NCBI RefSeq assembly: GCF_003003885.1
Contig: NZ_PVWN01000019.1
Span: forward strand, 1 to 64,000
Source of the DNA: Chlorogloea sp. CCALA 695
GTDB taxonomy: Bacteria > Cyanobacteriota > Cyanobacteriia > Cyanobacteriales > Chroococcidiopsidaceae
DNA length: 64,000 nt
Direction: 5' to 3'
The position numbers and the translations under genes are program-made. Below, piece by piece: positions 37,833-47,999 of this stretch (position 1 is its first letter; each line of letters begins with the position of its first letter). The notes under the pieces are model-generated. The model did not search any database. It had not been told where the DNA came from and worked only from the letters and a program-made list of their open reading frames with translations.

Positions 37833-39425
37833 ATGGATTCTTCTGGTCAAAGGCAAGAAACCTTTGCTGTAACAACACCACTTTACTATGTAAATGACTT
37901 GCCTCATGTAGGTAGCGCTTACCCAACGATCGCTGCCGATATATTGGCACGATTTGAGAGAATGCGCGGAAAGTCGGTATTATTTATAACTGGTACAGAC
38001 GAACATGGGCAAAAAATTCAACGCGCCGCCGAGAGCAAACACAAGTCGCCGCAAGTTTACTCTGATGAAATTTCTAGCAGTTTTGTCTCTTTGTGGCAGC
38101 AGCTAAATATACAATACGACAGGTTTAGTCGGACTACAGCAAGCAATCACGAAAAAATCGTTAAAGAGTTTTTTGAACGGGTGTGGCAAAAAGGCGATAT
38201 TTATAAAAGTCAACAAAAAGGTTGGTATTGCGTTGCTTGCGAAGAATTTAAAGAAGAAAGAGAACTTTTAAGCGACTTCTTTTGTAGTATTCACACCAAT
38301 AAACAAGCTGAGTGGCGAGACGAAGAAAATTACTTTTTTCGGTTGTCAAACTATCAAAATAGACTAGAAGAATTTTATCAACAACACCCCCACTTTATCG
38401 CTCCTCAAAGCCGCCGCAATGAAGTTTTAAGCTTTGTCGCCCAAGGATTGCAAGACTTTTCAATTTCGCGGGTAAATTTAGATTGGGGTTTTCCTGTACC
38501 TATCGATTCTAGTCATACTCTTTATGTTTGGTTTGATGCGTTGCTCGGATATATTACAGCTTTACTCGAACCTGACGATGCGCCCACTTTAGAGAATGCT
38601 TTGGCTAAATGGTGGCCTGTAAACTTACATTTAATTGGTAAGGATATATTGCGCTTTCATGCCATTTATTGGCCAGCAATGCTGATGTCCGCAGAATTAG
38701 AGCTACCTAAATTAGTCTTTGGGCATGGATTTTTGACCAAAGATAACCAAAAAATGGGTAAAAGTCTGGGAAATACGCTAGATCCCGTTGCTTTAGTAGC
38801 AGAGTATGGCGCGGATGCTGTTCGATACTATTTTATTAAAGCAATTGACTTTGGTAAAGATGGAGACTTTAGTAAAACTCGGTTTATAGAAACGTTAAAT
38901 GCTGACTTAGCTGGTAACTTAGGAAATTTACTAAATCGAACTTCAAAAATGGCGCTAAAGTATAGCTATACTAATGTACCAAATCTTACGATTGACACCA
39001 TAGCTGACGATAATCCTTTGAAAATTGCTGGTATGACTTTGGGCGAAGAAGTCGCCGCAGCTTACGAAAATCTAGCTTTTAGCCAAGCTTGTGAACTAAT
39101 ATTAAACTTAGCTCGAACTGGCAATAAATATATAGATGATCAAAAACCTTGGACTTTGTATAAAGAAGGCAAAATTCAGGAATTAGAACAGGTGTTATAC
39201 GCAGTTTTAGAATCAGTCAGATTAGCTGCCTATCTGCTATCACCAATTATTCCTAACATTGCTAATGATATTTATCAGCAATTAGGTTTTGTCACAAATT
39301 TTAACGATAAAAATGACATTTTTGCTACTGTACCATTCGCTATTCATGCTAGATGGGGACTAATAAGTTGCCAGCAGCAATTGGGCGCTCCTCATCCGGT
39401 ATTTCAAAGCTTAGAACTACATTAA
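37833..39425 (+). CDS. metG: Methionyl-tRNA synthetase
   Basis: 530 residues, the usual length for the cyanobacterial enzyme without a C-terminal tRNA-binding extension. Class I HIGH motif is HVGSAY near residue 25; the KMSKS loop reads KMGKS near 308. A zinc-binding insert is visible as WYCVACEEF followed by FFCSIH. FITGTDEHGQK is conserved. Charges initiator and elongator tRNA-Met. ATG start. Single-gene unit. Confidence 0.95.
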   Translation: MDSSGQRQETFAVTTPLYYVNDLPHVGSAYPTIAADILARFERMRGKSVLFITGTDEHGQKIQRAAESKHKSPQVYSDEISSSFVSLWQQLNIQYDRFSRTTASNHEKIVKEFFERVWQKGDIYKSQQKGWYCVACEEFKEERELLSDFFCSIHTNKQAEWRDEENYFFRLSNYQNRLEEFYQQHPHFIAPQSRRNEVLSFVAQGLQDFSISRVNLDWGFPVPIDSSHTLYVWFDALLGYITALLEPDDAPTLENALAKWWPVNLHLIGKDILRFHAIYWPAMLMSAELELPKLVFGHGFLTKDNQKMGKSLGNTLDPVALVAEYGADAVRYYFIKAIDFGKDGDFSKTRFIETLNADLAGNLGNLLNRTSKMALKYSYTNVPNLTIDTIADDNPLKIAGMTLGEEVAAAYENLAFSQACELILNLARTGNKYIDDQKPWTLYKEGKIQELEQVLYAVLESVRLAAYLLSPIIPNIANDIYQQLGFVTNFNDKNDIFATVPFAIHARWGLISCQQQLGAPHPVFQSLELH

Positions 39426-39557
39426 GCAACTTAGTATCTAGCGTACTTTTAGATTTAAGGTCTAGGATGGTACTTTATAAGTATTTAAAATGCTTAATAT
39501 AGAGTAACAATCTAATAGAAATATCAAACTTTTTTTCATAAAAACTAAGGCATAAAA

Positions 39558-40193
39558 ATGTTAAATAATTTTGATAAAAGTCCAATTTTTACACCAGAAC
39601 AAGTTTTAGAAAACCGAGGACGGGTAGCCATTTTTATTGATGGCTCAAATTTGTTTTATGCCGCCTTGCAACTAGGGATAGAAATTGACTATACAAAACT
39701 ATTGTGTAGGCTAACGGGTGGTTCGAGACTACTGCGAGCGTTTTTTTATACTGGTGTAGATAGAACTAACGAAAAACAACAAGGATTTTTGTTGTGGATG
39801 CGTCGCAATGGTTACAGGGTAATTGCTAAAGATTTGGTACAGCTACCAGATGGTTCAAAAAAAGCCAATTTAGATGTCGAAATTGCGGTTGATATGATGG
39901 CGCTGGTAGATTCCTACGATACAGCAATATTGGTGAGCGGTGATGGAGACTTGGCTTATGCAGTCAACGCGGTAAGTTATCATGGCGTAAGGGTAGAAGT
40001 AGTTAGTTTAAGAGCCATGACGAGCGATAGTTTAATTAATGTGAGCGATCGCTACATTGACTTAGAACAAATCAGAGAAGACATCCAAAAGACATCGCGC
40101 TCTACTTACACTTATCGCCCTTTGACTAGCGTGGGATTGATGGAACAGCCCGAAGATGGCACTTTAGACATTATCAAATCATCAGACGACTAA
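39558..40193 (+). CDS. LabA-like NYN-domain protein
   Basis: 211 residues. NYN (PIN-like) nuclease fold with the conserved acidic residues in VAIFIDGSNLFY, ANLDVEIAVDMM and LVSGDGDLAYAV. It belongs to the LabA/DUF88 family; LabA of Synechococcus elongatus dampens clock output. Orthology to LabA is not proven as cyanobacteria have several members. Likely an RNA-binding or RNA-cleaving protein. 35 bp before the LptC-like gene, probably co-transcribed. Confidence 0.87.
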   Translation: MLNNFDKSPIFTPEQVLENRGRVAIFIDGSNLFYAALQLGIEIDYTKLLCRLTGGSRLLRAFFYTGVDRTNEKQQGFLLWMRRNGYRVIAKDLVQLPDGSKKANLDVEIAVDMMALVDSYDTAILVSGDGDLAYAVNAVSYHGVRVEVVSLRAMTSDSLINVSDRYIDLEQIREDIQKTSRSTYTYRPLTSVGLMEQPEDGTLDIIKSSDD

Positions 40194-40228
40194 AGGCAAA
40201 TAGCCTAAAAAAAAGCCAAGATGGAAAT

Positions 40229-41359
40229 ATGAATTTTAATTATTATCCATCTTTTAAATGGCTTCTAGCTGCGCCCTTAATTAGCGTAGGTTTGCTCTTT
40301 GGCTGCAATGGGCAATCGACAAAAGAAGTATCAATAAATACATCTCCAACTCCCGCAACGCAAAACGAACTGACGTTTAACGATGTCACCTTAGAACAAG
40401 CAGACGAAAAAGGACAGCCAGTTTGGAAAGTTCAAGGAAAACAAGCAAGTTATAGTCGAGAAAAAAAACTTGCTCAAGTCCAGAAACCATCGGGGGAACT
40501 ATTTGTTGATGGCAAAGTAGTATACAAAATTAGCGCCCAACTTGCCCAAATAGAGCAAAACGGCAAACAGTTGTTTTTGACTGGTCAAATTGTAGCTACA
40601 GATACAGTCAATGGCGTAGTATTGCACGGTAACGAATTAGAATGGCGACCAAAAGAAGATTTGCTTATTGTCCGCAAGCAAGTTAGGGGAAATTATCAGC
40701 AAATTCAAGCGGTAGCACAAGAAGCAAGAGTAAATAGCCGTTCGGCGCGAGTAGATTTGCAAGGTAAGGTAGTCGCTATTGCTACCGATCCCGCCTTGCA
40801 AATGCGGACTACGCATTTAATTTGGGAAGTGAAGAAAAAAACCTTAATAGGCGATCGCCCGATTGAAATTGACCGCTATAAAGGTAAAGTAAAGCGTGAT
40901 CGCGCCACCGCAAATGGCGCAAATGTCAACTTACAAACTAAAGTTATTACCCTCCAGCCCAAAGCGCAAATAGTAGCGACAGAACCACCTGTACAAATAA
41001 ACGGCAATTCTTTAACTTGGGATTTAAACGCCGAAGTTGTCACCGCCAATCAACCGATAAAAATAGTTCATCGCCAGCAGCAAGTAACGACAACGGCGGA
41101 TCGAGGCAGAATGAATTTAGGCAATAAAATTGCCCATTTAACATGTAATGTATCGGCGATAGGACAGCGCCAACAATCGCTCAATGCTCAAAAATTGACT
41201 TGGTATTTGCCCACGCAGTTAGTAGAAGCCGAGGGAAGCGTTGTTTATCGTCAAGTAGAACCTCCGGTTAGTTTTACTGGGCAAAAAGCTGTAGGCAAAT
41301 TGCAAGAGCAAAATATTACGGTTAGTGGCGGTAGAGTAGTGACTAAATTTATTCCTTAA
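40229..41359 (+). CDS. lptC: LptC-like lipopolysaccharide export lipoprotein
   Basis: 376 residues, about double an E. coli LptC. A hydrophobic signal peptide ends in a lipobox-like SVGLLFGC, so the mature protein is probably lipid-anchored at Cys26 region. The rest is repetitive beta strand (LTFNDVTLEQADEKGQPVWKV, then repeated TANGANVNLQTKVITL-type strands), typical of the LptA/LptC beta-jellyroll fold. Cyanobacteria have long LptC-type proteins that may bridge more of the periplasm. Role: LPS transfer to the outer membrane. Follows the LabA-like gene. Confidence 0.78.
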   Translation: MNFNYYPSFKWLLAAPLISVGLLFGCNGQSTKEVSINTSPTPATQNELTFNDVTLEQADEKGQPVWKVQGKQASYSREKKLAQVQKPSGELFVDGKVVYKISAQLAQIEQNGKQLFLTGQIVATDTVNGVVLHGNELEWRPKEDLLIVRKQVRGNYQQIQAVAQEARVNSRSARVDLQGKVVAIATDPALQMRTTHLIWEVKKKTLIGDRPIEIDRYKGKVKRDRATANGANVNLQTKVITLQPKAQIVATEPPVQINGNSLTWDLNAEVVTANQPIKIVHRQQQVTTTADRGRMNLGNKIAHLTCNVSAIGQRQQSLNAQKLTWYLPTQLVEAEGSVVYRQVEPPVSFTGQKAVGKLQEQNITVSGGRVVTKFIP

Positions 41360-41372
41360 CGGTTAGATTCCC

Positions 41373-42665
41373 TTAACCTTTGTACATAATTTCATTGCGC
41401 CTAGTTGCACCCAAGGGTTGAAGGCGAGGAGTAAGCGCTGCTGGGAGCGTGTCTGGTATTTGCAACTGTTTTAAGAGATTTTGCAATAATCGATCTTGCT
41501 CGTTGCGGAAGCGTTCTATAGCCGAACCACGATTGATAATTGCAAACCAAACTAAGCCGCGATCGCGCGTTGGTATTACTCCCGCTAAAGCACTGACATC
41601 GTTTAAAGTTCCCGTTTTGATTACTGTACCTAGGGGAATTTGCCGAGATAATAACGTCCCTCGGCGATCGCGTCCTGACACTGGAAATAAGTCTGCTACC
41701 GTAAGCTGGTAGGGTGACAACCGCTTTTGAATCGACATCAACATCGCACACGCCGCCCTAGGGGAGATGCGATTTTGTACCCCCAATCCCGAACCATTGA
41801 CTAGCTGAATTTCTGTTAAAGGGACGTTAGCGGCGGTTGCTGCTTTTTGTTGAACTGTGGGCGCTCCACCTAGCAAATAAGCCAACATTTCCGCCATTTC
41901 GTTATTGCTGTAGACATTCATTTCTTTAATAATTTGCGACAGTGGCAAAGAATGATGGCGTACTAGCAATATTTGCTTAGGGTTAATTAGTTTTTCAAAT
42001 TTTACTGACCCAAAAATTGTAATTTGAGGGCGAGGTGTTCCGGGAGGTAAAGTTAAATACTGATTTTCAACAGTATTTGACCAAGTATCAGCATTAAAGG
42101 CTTGTTTTAATAGTTCACCCGACTCTACAGGATTGAAATTGTAATTCATGGCAAAAGTGCCTGTAATTATCAAGTTTCCCTGTACCCGATTAATGCCCAT
42201 AGATTGCAGGGTATTACCAAGTGCGATCGCTTCTTCCCACACAAACAAAGGATCGCCATTACCTTGAACGATTAAATCTCCTTGTAATACCCCATTAACG
42301 ATCGTCCCTGTGGTGCTAATAGTCGTATCGAATTGATAATTTGCGCCCCAGGTGCTTAAAGCAGCTAAAGAAGTAGCAATTTTAGTTAAAGAAGCCGCAG
42401 GTAAAGGCACTGTACCTTGATGATTTGCCAACAAAAGGGGCCCAGATTGTAGCCATACACCCTGTTCTGACGCTGCTCCCAACGACTGAAGACTTTGTAC
42501 GTACTGCTGTACGGCATTAGCGGCAACGGGAGAGCGATCGGGCGCTAACACCAAACTAGGACTACTTTGCAGAGCCAAAACTTCTAAGGGATCGACCTTA
42601 GCCACCTTTACCCCAGACCTGTCTAACCATAAAGAAACTAATCCCGATCCAAATAATTCCAGCAT
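41373..42665 (-). CDS. dacB: D-alanyl-D-alanine carboxypeptidase, PBP4/S13 family
   Basis: 430 residues. Active-site Ser is in PAASLTKIAT (SxxK, near residue 92), followed by the SxN motif VYSNNEMAE and KTG in VIKTGTLNDVSAL. The large insert between SxxK and SxN is typical of S13 peptidases. It trims or cuts peptidoglycan cross-links in the periplasm. A canonical signal peptide is not obvious at the given start (MLELFGSGLVSLWLD), so either a longer start is missed or export relies on a weak one. Convergent with lptC. Confidence 0.9.
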   Translation of the reverse strand: MLELFGSGLVSLWLDRSGVKVAKVDPLEVLALQSSPSLVLAPDRSPVAANAVQQYVQSLQSLGAASEQGVWLQSGPLLLANHQGTVPLPAASLTKIATSLAALSTWGANYQFDTTISTTGTIVNGVLQGDLIVQGNGDPLFVWEEAIALGNTLQSMGINRVQGNLIITGTFAMNYNFNPVESGELLKQAFNADTWSNTVENQYLTLPPGTPRPQITIFGSVKFEKLINPKQILLVRHHSLPLSQIIKEMNVYSNNEMAEMLAYLLGGAPTVQQKAATAANVPLTEIQLVNGSGLGVQNRISPRAACAMLMSIQKRLSPYQLTVADLFPVSGRDRRGTLLSRQIPLGTVIKTGTLNDVSALAGVIPTRDRGLVWFAIINRGSAIERFRNEQDRLLQNLLKQLQIPDTLPAALTPRLQPLGATRRNEIMYKG

Positions 42666-42824
42666 TAAAATATTTGCCTATTTATACGTTTTTAGTTATG
42701 AAGGATCGCTTTTAGCAAGTATATTTGCTAAATACTTTCTCACTGTCTCACCAAATCAGATTAAGATTGCTACTTAGGTGGAAAGCATCTGGTAAAATTT
42801 TGAAGGTTTCTAGAAATTTAATCA

Positions 42825-43874
42825 ATGGGAGCTACTCGCGCACGGATCGCAATTGATGCCATGGGTGGGGATCATGCCCCCGCCGAAATTATTACAGGGG
42901 CGCTGCGAGCAAGAGAAGAATTAGACGTAGAAATTCTGTTGGTGGGCGACCCCCAGCAAATTAAGTCTCACTTGCCTCAGCAAACCAATTTTGGGCAGTT
43001 AGAAATTGTTCCTTCTGAAGGAACAATCGAGATGCATGAGGAGCCTTTAAGCGGAATCAAACGCAAACCTAAGGCTTCAATCAACGTAGCAATGGATTTA
43101 GTCAAGCAGCAACGAGCCGACGCGGTAGTTTCCGCCGGCCACTCTGGGGCAGCTATGGCAGCCGGATTGTTGCGCTTAGGACGATTGAAAGGTATTGACC
43201 GCCCAGCGATTGGCGCGGTACTGCCAACAATTGCCAGTAAGCCAGTAATAATTTTGGATGTCGGGGCAAATGTAGACTGTCGCCCGAAATTTTTAGAACA
43301 GTTTGCACTTATGGGTTCGATTTACAGTCAGTATGTACTGGGTGTTGACGAGCCTAAAGTTGGGCTGTTAAATATTGGGGAAGAATCTTGTAAGGGTAAT
43401 GAATTGGCAATTCGTACTTACGAATTGCTAGAAAAAAATCCGCGAGTTTCTTTTATTGGCAATGCTGAAGGGCGCGACGTACTATCGGGACGTTTTGATG
43501 TCATTGTCTGCGACGGATTTACAGGTAACGTACTACTGAAATTTGCCGAGGCTGTAGGGGAAGTGATGCTGCAAATTTTGCGCGAAGAATTACCCCAAGG
43601 ATTGCGCGGACAAATCGGAACAGCAGTTTTAAAACCCAATTTAAAACGGATCAAACAGCGCGTAGACCATGCCGAACATGGAGGCGGGTTATTGCTTGGC
43701 GTTGCAGGGGTTTGTATTATTAGTCACGGTAGTTCTCAAGCACCGTCGGTTTTTAATGCTATTCGACTAGCAAAAGAAGCGATCGATCATCAAGTTCTAG
43801 AGCATATTTCGTCCCAAAATGGTAGCAAAAAGCAAACGTCTGTTAGCAGTAGTGAAGCGAATAGTGATGAGTAA
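42825..43874 (+). CDS. plsX: Phosphate acyltransferase
   Basis: 349 residues. Makes acyl-phosphate from acyl-ACP for glycerolipid synthesis. N-terminal RIAIDAMGGDHAP and LLNIGEESCKGNELA, VCDGFTGNVLLK are diagnostic. First gene of plsX-fabH-fabD-plsC, a usual cyanobacterial order that couples fatty-acid initiation with phospholipid acylation. The C-terminus has a Ser-rich tail (QTSVSSSEANSDE). 56 bp to fabH. Confidence 0.95.
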   Translation: MGATRARIAIDAMGGDHAPAEIITGALRAREELDVEILLVGDPQQIKSHLPQQTNFGQLEIVPSEGTIEMHEEPLSGIKRKPKASINVAMDLVKQQRADAVVSAGHSGAAMAAGLLRLGRLKGIDRPAIGAVLPTIASKPVIILDVGANVDCRPKFLEQFALMGSIYSQYVLGVDEPKVGLLNIGEESCKGNELAIRTYELLEKNPRVSFIGNAEGRDVLSGRFDVIVCDGFTGNVLLKFAEAVGEVMLQILREELPQGLRGQIGTAVLKPNLKRIKQRVDHAEHGGGLLLGVAGVCIISHGSSQAPSVFNAIRLAKEAIDHQVLEHISSQNGSKKQTSVSSSEANSDE

Positions 43875-43930
43875 GGCGTAAAACGAATTTATCCTCTTGT
43901 ATACAGTTCGCTCACCATTGGAGAATAATT

Positions 43931-44920
43931 TTGCAAAATTTAGGCGTAGCAATTACGGGGAGTGGCTCGGCGTTGCCAGCAAACTGCTTAGATAATGATA
44001 CTTTAAGCAAGTTAGTTGATACCTCGGATGAGTGGATAGCCTCACGCACGGGAATTAGACAAAGGAGACTAGCTACTTCTGCCCAATCGGTTAGCGAAAT
44101 TGCGGCTATGGCGGCAAAAGGCGCGATCGCTATGGCAAAAATTAATCCTCTAGACGTAGACTTAATTATTTTGGCAACTTCTACGGCAGACGATTTATTT
44201 GGCAGTGCGTGTCAAATTCAAACTCAAATTGGTGCAACCAATGCGGTAGCGTTTGACCTAACGGCGGCTTGTTCTGGCTTTGTATTTGGGCTAGTTACGG
44301 CGGCGCAGTTTATTAGGACAGGGGTTTATCAAAACGTCGTTTTAATTGGCGGCGATATTTTGTCGCGGTGGGTCGATTGGAGCGATCGCAGCACTTGCAT
44401 TTTATTCGGTGATGGTGCGGGGGCGGTAGTCATGCAAGCAAGAGAAAGCGACTCTTTGCTAGGATTTGAAATCAAAAGCGACGGTACGCAAAATAACTGT
44501 TTGAATTTATCCTATAGCCCCGAATCTCAGTCTTTAACTCCTGATCTTGAGGTCGGCAAGGGCAACTTTAAGCCAATTACAATGAATGGTAAGGAAGTCT
44601 ATCGCTTCGCCGTCCAGCGTGTTCCAGAAGTCATTGACAAGGCTTTATTTCAAGCTAACATTACTACAGAGCAAGTAGATTGGTTGATATTGCATCAAGC
44701 GAATCAACGCATTCTCGATGCTGTAGCTCAAAGGCTGAATATTCCTAGCCATAAAGTAATTAGCAATCTTGCCAACTATGGCAACACCTCCGCCGCTTCG
44801 ATTCCCATTGCTTTAGATGAAGCGGTACGTAATGGGCAAATTAAAACTGGGGATACGGTGGTAGTCTCCGGTTTTGGCGCTGGTTTAACCTGGGGTGCAG
44901 CAATTTTTAAATGGGGTTGA
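43931..44920 (+). CDS. fabH: 3-oxoacyl-ACP synthase III
   Basis: 329 residues. Starts fatty-acid synthesis by condensing acetyl-CoA with malonyl-ACP. The Cys-His-Asn triad is in TAACSGFVFGL (Cys near 113), LHQANQRI and NYGNTSAAS. Start is TTG at 43931, supported by GGAGAA eight bases upstream and by the conserved LGVAITGSGSALP N-terminus; no ATG is suitably placed. Second gene of the plsX-fabH-fabD-plsC run. Confidence 0.95.
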   Translation: MQNLGVAITGSGSALPANCLDNDTLSKLVDTSDEWIASRTGIRQRRLATSAQSVSEIAAMAAKGAIAMAKINPLDVDLIILATSTADDLFGSACQIQTQIGATNAVAFDLTAACSGFVFGLVTAAQFIRTGVYQNVVLIGGDILSRWVDWSDRSTCILFGDGAGAVVMQARESDSLLGFEIKSDGTQNNCLNLSYSPESQSLTPDLEVGKGNFKPITMNGKEVYRFAVQRVPEVIDKALFQANITTEQVDWLILHQANQRILDAVAQRLNIPSHKVISNLANYGNTSAASIPIALDEAVRNGQIKTGDTVVVSGFGAGLTWGAAIFKWG

Positions 44921-44952
44921 TTTAAGCATCTATTATAAAATTCACAATTCAA

Positions 44953-45843
44953 ATGACTAAAACGGCGTGGGTATTTTCGGGGCAAGGTTCGCAAGCAGTT
45001 GGCATGGGGGAAGATTTATTAACGTCTTCTAGTGCTGCATCAGAAAAATTTGCCCAAGCAGAGGAGATTTTGGGGTGGTCTGTACCAGAAATTTGTCAGC
45101 ACCCAGAAGACAAAGTATCGCGCACACTATATACCCAGCCAAGTTTGTATGTAATCGAAAGCATTTTGGCGGACGCTTTAAAATTGCGCGGCTTAACTCC
45201 GGCTTTAGTTGCAGGTCATAGTTTAGGGGAATATACCGCCCTTTACGTCGCGGGGGTTTTTGATTGGGCGACAGGCTTAGGTTTAGTAAAAGCTAGAGCC
45301 GAACTCATGGATAACGCGGCGGGAGGGAAAATGGTGGCATTAATTGGTTTTGACCGCCAACAGCTACACGAGAAAATCGCCCAAACTCCTAATGTAGTTT
45401 TAGCTAATGACAATAGTTCGGCTCAAGTTGTAATTTCTGGTACTCCTGAAGCCGTAGAAGCTTTATTACCTCAAATAAAAGTCAAACGCGCCATCCCCTT
45501 AAACGTATCAGGAGCATTTCACTCGCCATTAATGGCAGAAGCGGCTAGTCAATTTCGAGAGATTTTAGCACCCGTACAATTTAATACTGCTATGATCCCG
45601 GTAATGTCTAATGTAGACCCCATCCCCTCTACAGAAGCGGAGATTTTAAAAGCACGTTTAATTGAGCAAATGACGGGTTCTGTACGCTGGCGAGAAATTT
45701 CTGAGCAATTACTTACTGAAGGGATAGAAAAAGTGGTAGAAATTGGACACGGTAATGTTTTAACTGGTCTAATCAAACGTACCTGCCCCACTTTAAAATT
45801 AGAAAATATTAGTAGTGCCGAAATGGTACTCAACGCCCAGTAA
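44953..45843 (+). CDS. fabD: Malonyl-CoA:ACP transacylase
   Basis: 296 residues. Loads malonyl onto ACP. FSGQGSQAVGMG at the N-terminus, nucleophile Ser in AGHSLGEYTAL (near 92), and the catalytic His in SGAFHSPLM. KVVEIGHGNVLTGLIKR at the end is conserved. 32 bp after fabH and 12 bp before plsC, so part of the operon. Confidence 0.95.
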   Translation: MTKTAWVFSGQGSQAVGMGEDLLTSSSAASEKFAQAEEILGWSVPEICQHPEDKVSRTLYTQPSLYVIESILADALKLRGLTPALVAGHSLGEYTALYVAGVFDWATGLGLVKARAELMDNAAGGKMVALIGFDRQQLHEKIAQTPNVVLANDNSSAQVVISGTPEAVEALLPQIKVKRAIPLNVSGAFHSPLMAEAASQFREILAPVQFNTAMIPVMSNVDPIPSTEAEILKARLIEQMTGSVRWREISEQLLTEGIEKVVEIGHGNVLTGLIKRTCPTLKLENISSAEMVLNAQ

Positions 45844-45855
45844 TAGTGTCTCCAA

Positions 45856-46494
45856 ATGGGCAGAAGCCGCGAACCATCAATTAGTCTGTTACTTTACCAT
45901 TTATTTAAGTGGTCAATTGTTAGCCCTACATTGCGCCTATATTTACGAGGGCGCGTCTATGGCTCAGAAAATGTACCTAAGCAAGGGTCTTTGGTAGTTG
46001 TCAGCAATCATGCCAGCTACTTTGACCCGCCGTTGCTTTCTTGCGCTGTCGGTCGCCCAGTGGCTTACATGGCGAAAGAAGAACTATTTGATATTCCCAT
46101 TTTGGGCAAGGCTATAAAATTGTACGGTGCCTATCCTGTCAGTCGAGGCGCAAGTGATCGCAGTGCTATTCGTTCGGCGCTACAATCACTAGAAAATGGC
46201 TGGGCTACAGGGGTTTTTTTAGAAGGTACTCGTACCCCTGATGGCAAAATAAACGAGCCTAAACTTGGTGCGGCTTTAATTGCCGCTAAAGCTCAAGCGC
46301 CCATACTACCAGTTAGTTTGTGGGGAACTCAAGGAGTTTTAATTGAGGGTTCGGCAATTCCTCGCTCGGTTCCCATTACTGTCAGAATTGGTCAACTGAT
46401 TGCTCCACCCACGTCTACAAATCGCCAACAATTGCAAGCTACTACCCTTGAATGCGCGATCGCAATTAAAGCCTTGCACGAAATGGGACGCTAA
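45856..46494 (+). CDS. plsC: 1-acyl-sn-glycerol-3-phosphate acyltransferase
   Basis: 212 residues. Adds the second acyl chain to make phosphatidate. Motif I NHASYFDPP (H-x4-D) near 51, motif III FLEGTRTPDG near 120, and PILPVSLWGT. It is the last gene of the plsX-fabH-fabD-plsC run, 12 bp after fabD. Compare the divergent LPLAT at 36761-37510, which lies beside a hydrolase. Confidence 0.92.
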   Translation: MGRSREPSISLLLYHLFKWSIVSPTLRLYLRGRVYGSENVPKQGSLVVVSNHASYFDPPLLSCAVGRPVAYMAKEELFDIPILGKAIKLYGAYPVSRGASDRSAIRSALQSLENGWATGVFLEGTRTPDGKINEPKLGAALIAAKAQAPILPVSLWGTQGVLIEGSAIPRSVPITVRIGQLIAPPTSTNRQQLQATTLECAIAIKALHEMGR

Positions 46495-46617
46495 TTATAT
46501 CAGTTCAAAAGATATACCGAAGGAGAGTAGACTTTTCACTTCTTTATTTGTACCTTTGACTTTGGCTTAGATAGGCTACAAAGCTAGAGCGTAAAAGGTT
46601 TTAGATTAAGTGCAAAC

Positions 46618-47655
46618 GTGAATAAAGTGTCTAATAAAGATTTTTGGGACAAATTAAATAATTTATTTTTAGTTCGTTTTTTATTATTATTCCTTTCGGG
46701 CTGGGCTTTAGTAACTCTTTTAGCTTACTTTGAAACGGTAATTGTTATTTTTACATCGGCGGCAATTTTAGCTTTTTTACTCAGCTATCCTGTGCGCTGG
46801 TTACGGCGTTTTCTACCCCACGGTTTAGCCGTTAGTGTAGTTTTTATATCTAGCCTTTTGTTGCTTGGTGGTCTTACTGTTACCGCAGGTTTAGCTATTT
46901 TATATCAAGGACAGCAATTAGTTGATAGTGTAACTGCCTTTTTAAATTCTTTAGCACCTTTAGCCGGACAAGTAGAAGATTTTTTGCGCGATCGCAATCT
47001 CCAAGTAAATTTAACTGGGATTGAAGAACAATTGCGTAATCAAGCTTTAGGATTAATTGGTTCTAGCTTGGCTACTTTACAAGTATTTTTTGCTAATTTA
47101 GTAACTTTACTTTTAGTTGCTGTTGTTGCTTTATTTATGTTATTAGATGGTGAAAGATTATGGACATTGGCTTTAAAAGCTATACCTATACAATTGCGTA
47201 ATCGTTTTACAGGCGTTGTTAAACGCAAGTTTTTAGGCTTTTTTAAAGGACAACTGCTGTTAATGTTGTTTTTGTCTATTTCTAGTTTTTTAATATTCAT
47301 AGTATTAGGGGTACCTTTTCCTTTAGTGTTGGCTTTAATCGTTGCTGTGTTTGATGCAATTCCCGGAATTGGGGCAACCTTGGGAGTTAGTATAATCACT
47401 TTAATTGTCTTATCTCAAAATGTATTTTTAGCTGCAAAGGTTTTGATTGCTTGCATCGTCTTGCAACAAATTCAAGATAATATAATTTCTCCTAGAATTA
47501 TGCAGGGATCGCTAAACTTAAATCCAGTGGTTGTATTTTTTGCCTTGTTAGTAGGAGCAAAAATCGCCGGATTACTAGGAGTGTTTATTTCTATTCCGAT
47601 TGCGGGAGTTTTGGTAACTTTGTTTGAAATCGATGAAATGAAAGCAGAAGCCTAG
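46618..47655 (+). CDS. AI-2E/PerM-family membrane protein
   Basis: 345 residues with about eight membrane segments in the pattern of the AI-2E transporter (PerM/TqsA) family: two at the N-terminus, a long soluble loop with FLNSLAPLAGQVEDFLRDRNL, then LGVPFPLVLALIVAVFDAIPGIGATLG and QQIQDNIISPRIMQGSLNLNPVVV, which are signature stretches. Substrates vary widely and it is not predictable here. Start is GTG at 46618; the upstream region has no better one. Confidence 0.87.
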   Translation: MNKVSNKDFWDKLNNLFLVRFLLLFLSGWALVTLLAYFETVIVIFTSAAILAFLLSYPVRWLRRFLPHGLAVSVVFISSLLLLGGLTVTAGLAILYQGQQLVDSVTAFLNSLAPLAGQVEDFLRDRNLQVNLTGIEEQLRNQALGLIGSSLATLQVFFANLVTLLLVAVVALFMLLDGERLWTLALKAIPIQLRNRFTGVVKRKFLGFFKGQLLLMLFLSISSFLIFIVLGVPFPLVLALIVAVFDAIPGIGATLGVSIITLIVLSQNVFLAAKVLIACIVLQQIQDNIISPRIMQGSLNLNPVVVFFALLVGAKIAGLLGVFISIPIAGVLVTLFEIDEMKAEA

Positions 47656-47705
47656 CTGGGTAAATAATTTAATATAAATACAAGTGGAGTAGAGTTATTA
47701 ATACT

Positions 47706-47993
47706 ATGGCAGAACTAAGAGCAGAATTAGCAAAAGACCTAGACCAAGCAGAGTGGGAGTGGCTAATTCCTCACGTCAAGCGAGACAGTGTACTGATAGT
47801 AGCAAAGGAATTAAATTTGGTGGATGTGGGAATTGCGATCGCCAGCGACAACTTAATATCTGTACAGCACTGGATTAGCGAACAACTGATTGAAAAACCC
47901 TCCGAAACCCAATTAAGTGATTGGAATAGCGATCCTCAAAAACGGTTTAATACTCTCATCGTTCAACCTTACGTGCTAATTCAAGAACTTTAA
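47706..47993 (+). CDS. DUF2288 family protein
   Basis: 95 residues. AEWEWLIPHVKRDSVLIVAKELNLVDVG and VQHWISEQLIEKPS fit DUF2288, a small soluble family in cyanobacteria and proteobacteria with no known function. It is 50 bp after the PerM-type gene and convergent with the YdcF gene. No lesion. Confidence 0.82.
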   Translation: MAELRAELAKDLDQAEWEWLIPHVKRDSVLIVAKELNLVDVGIAIASDNLISVQHWISEQLIEKPSETQLSDWNSDPQKRFNTLIVQPYVLIQEL

Positions 47994-47999
47994 AAGCTG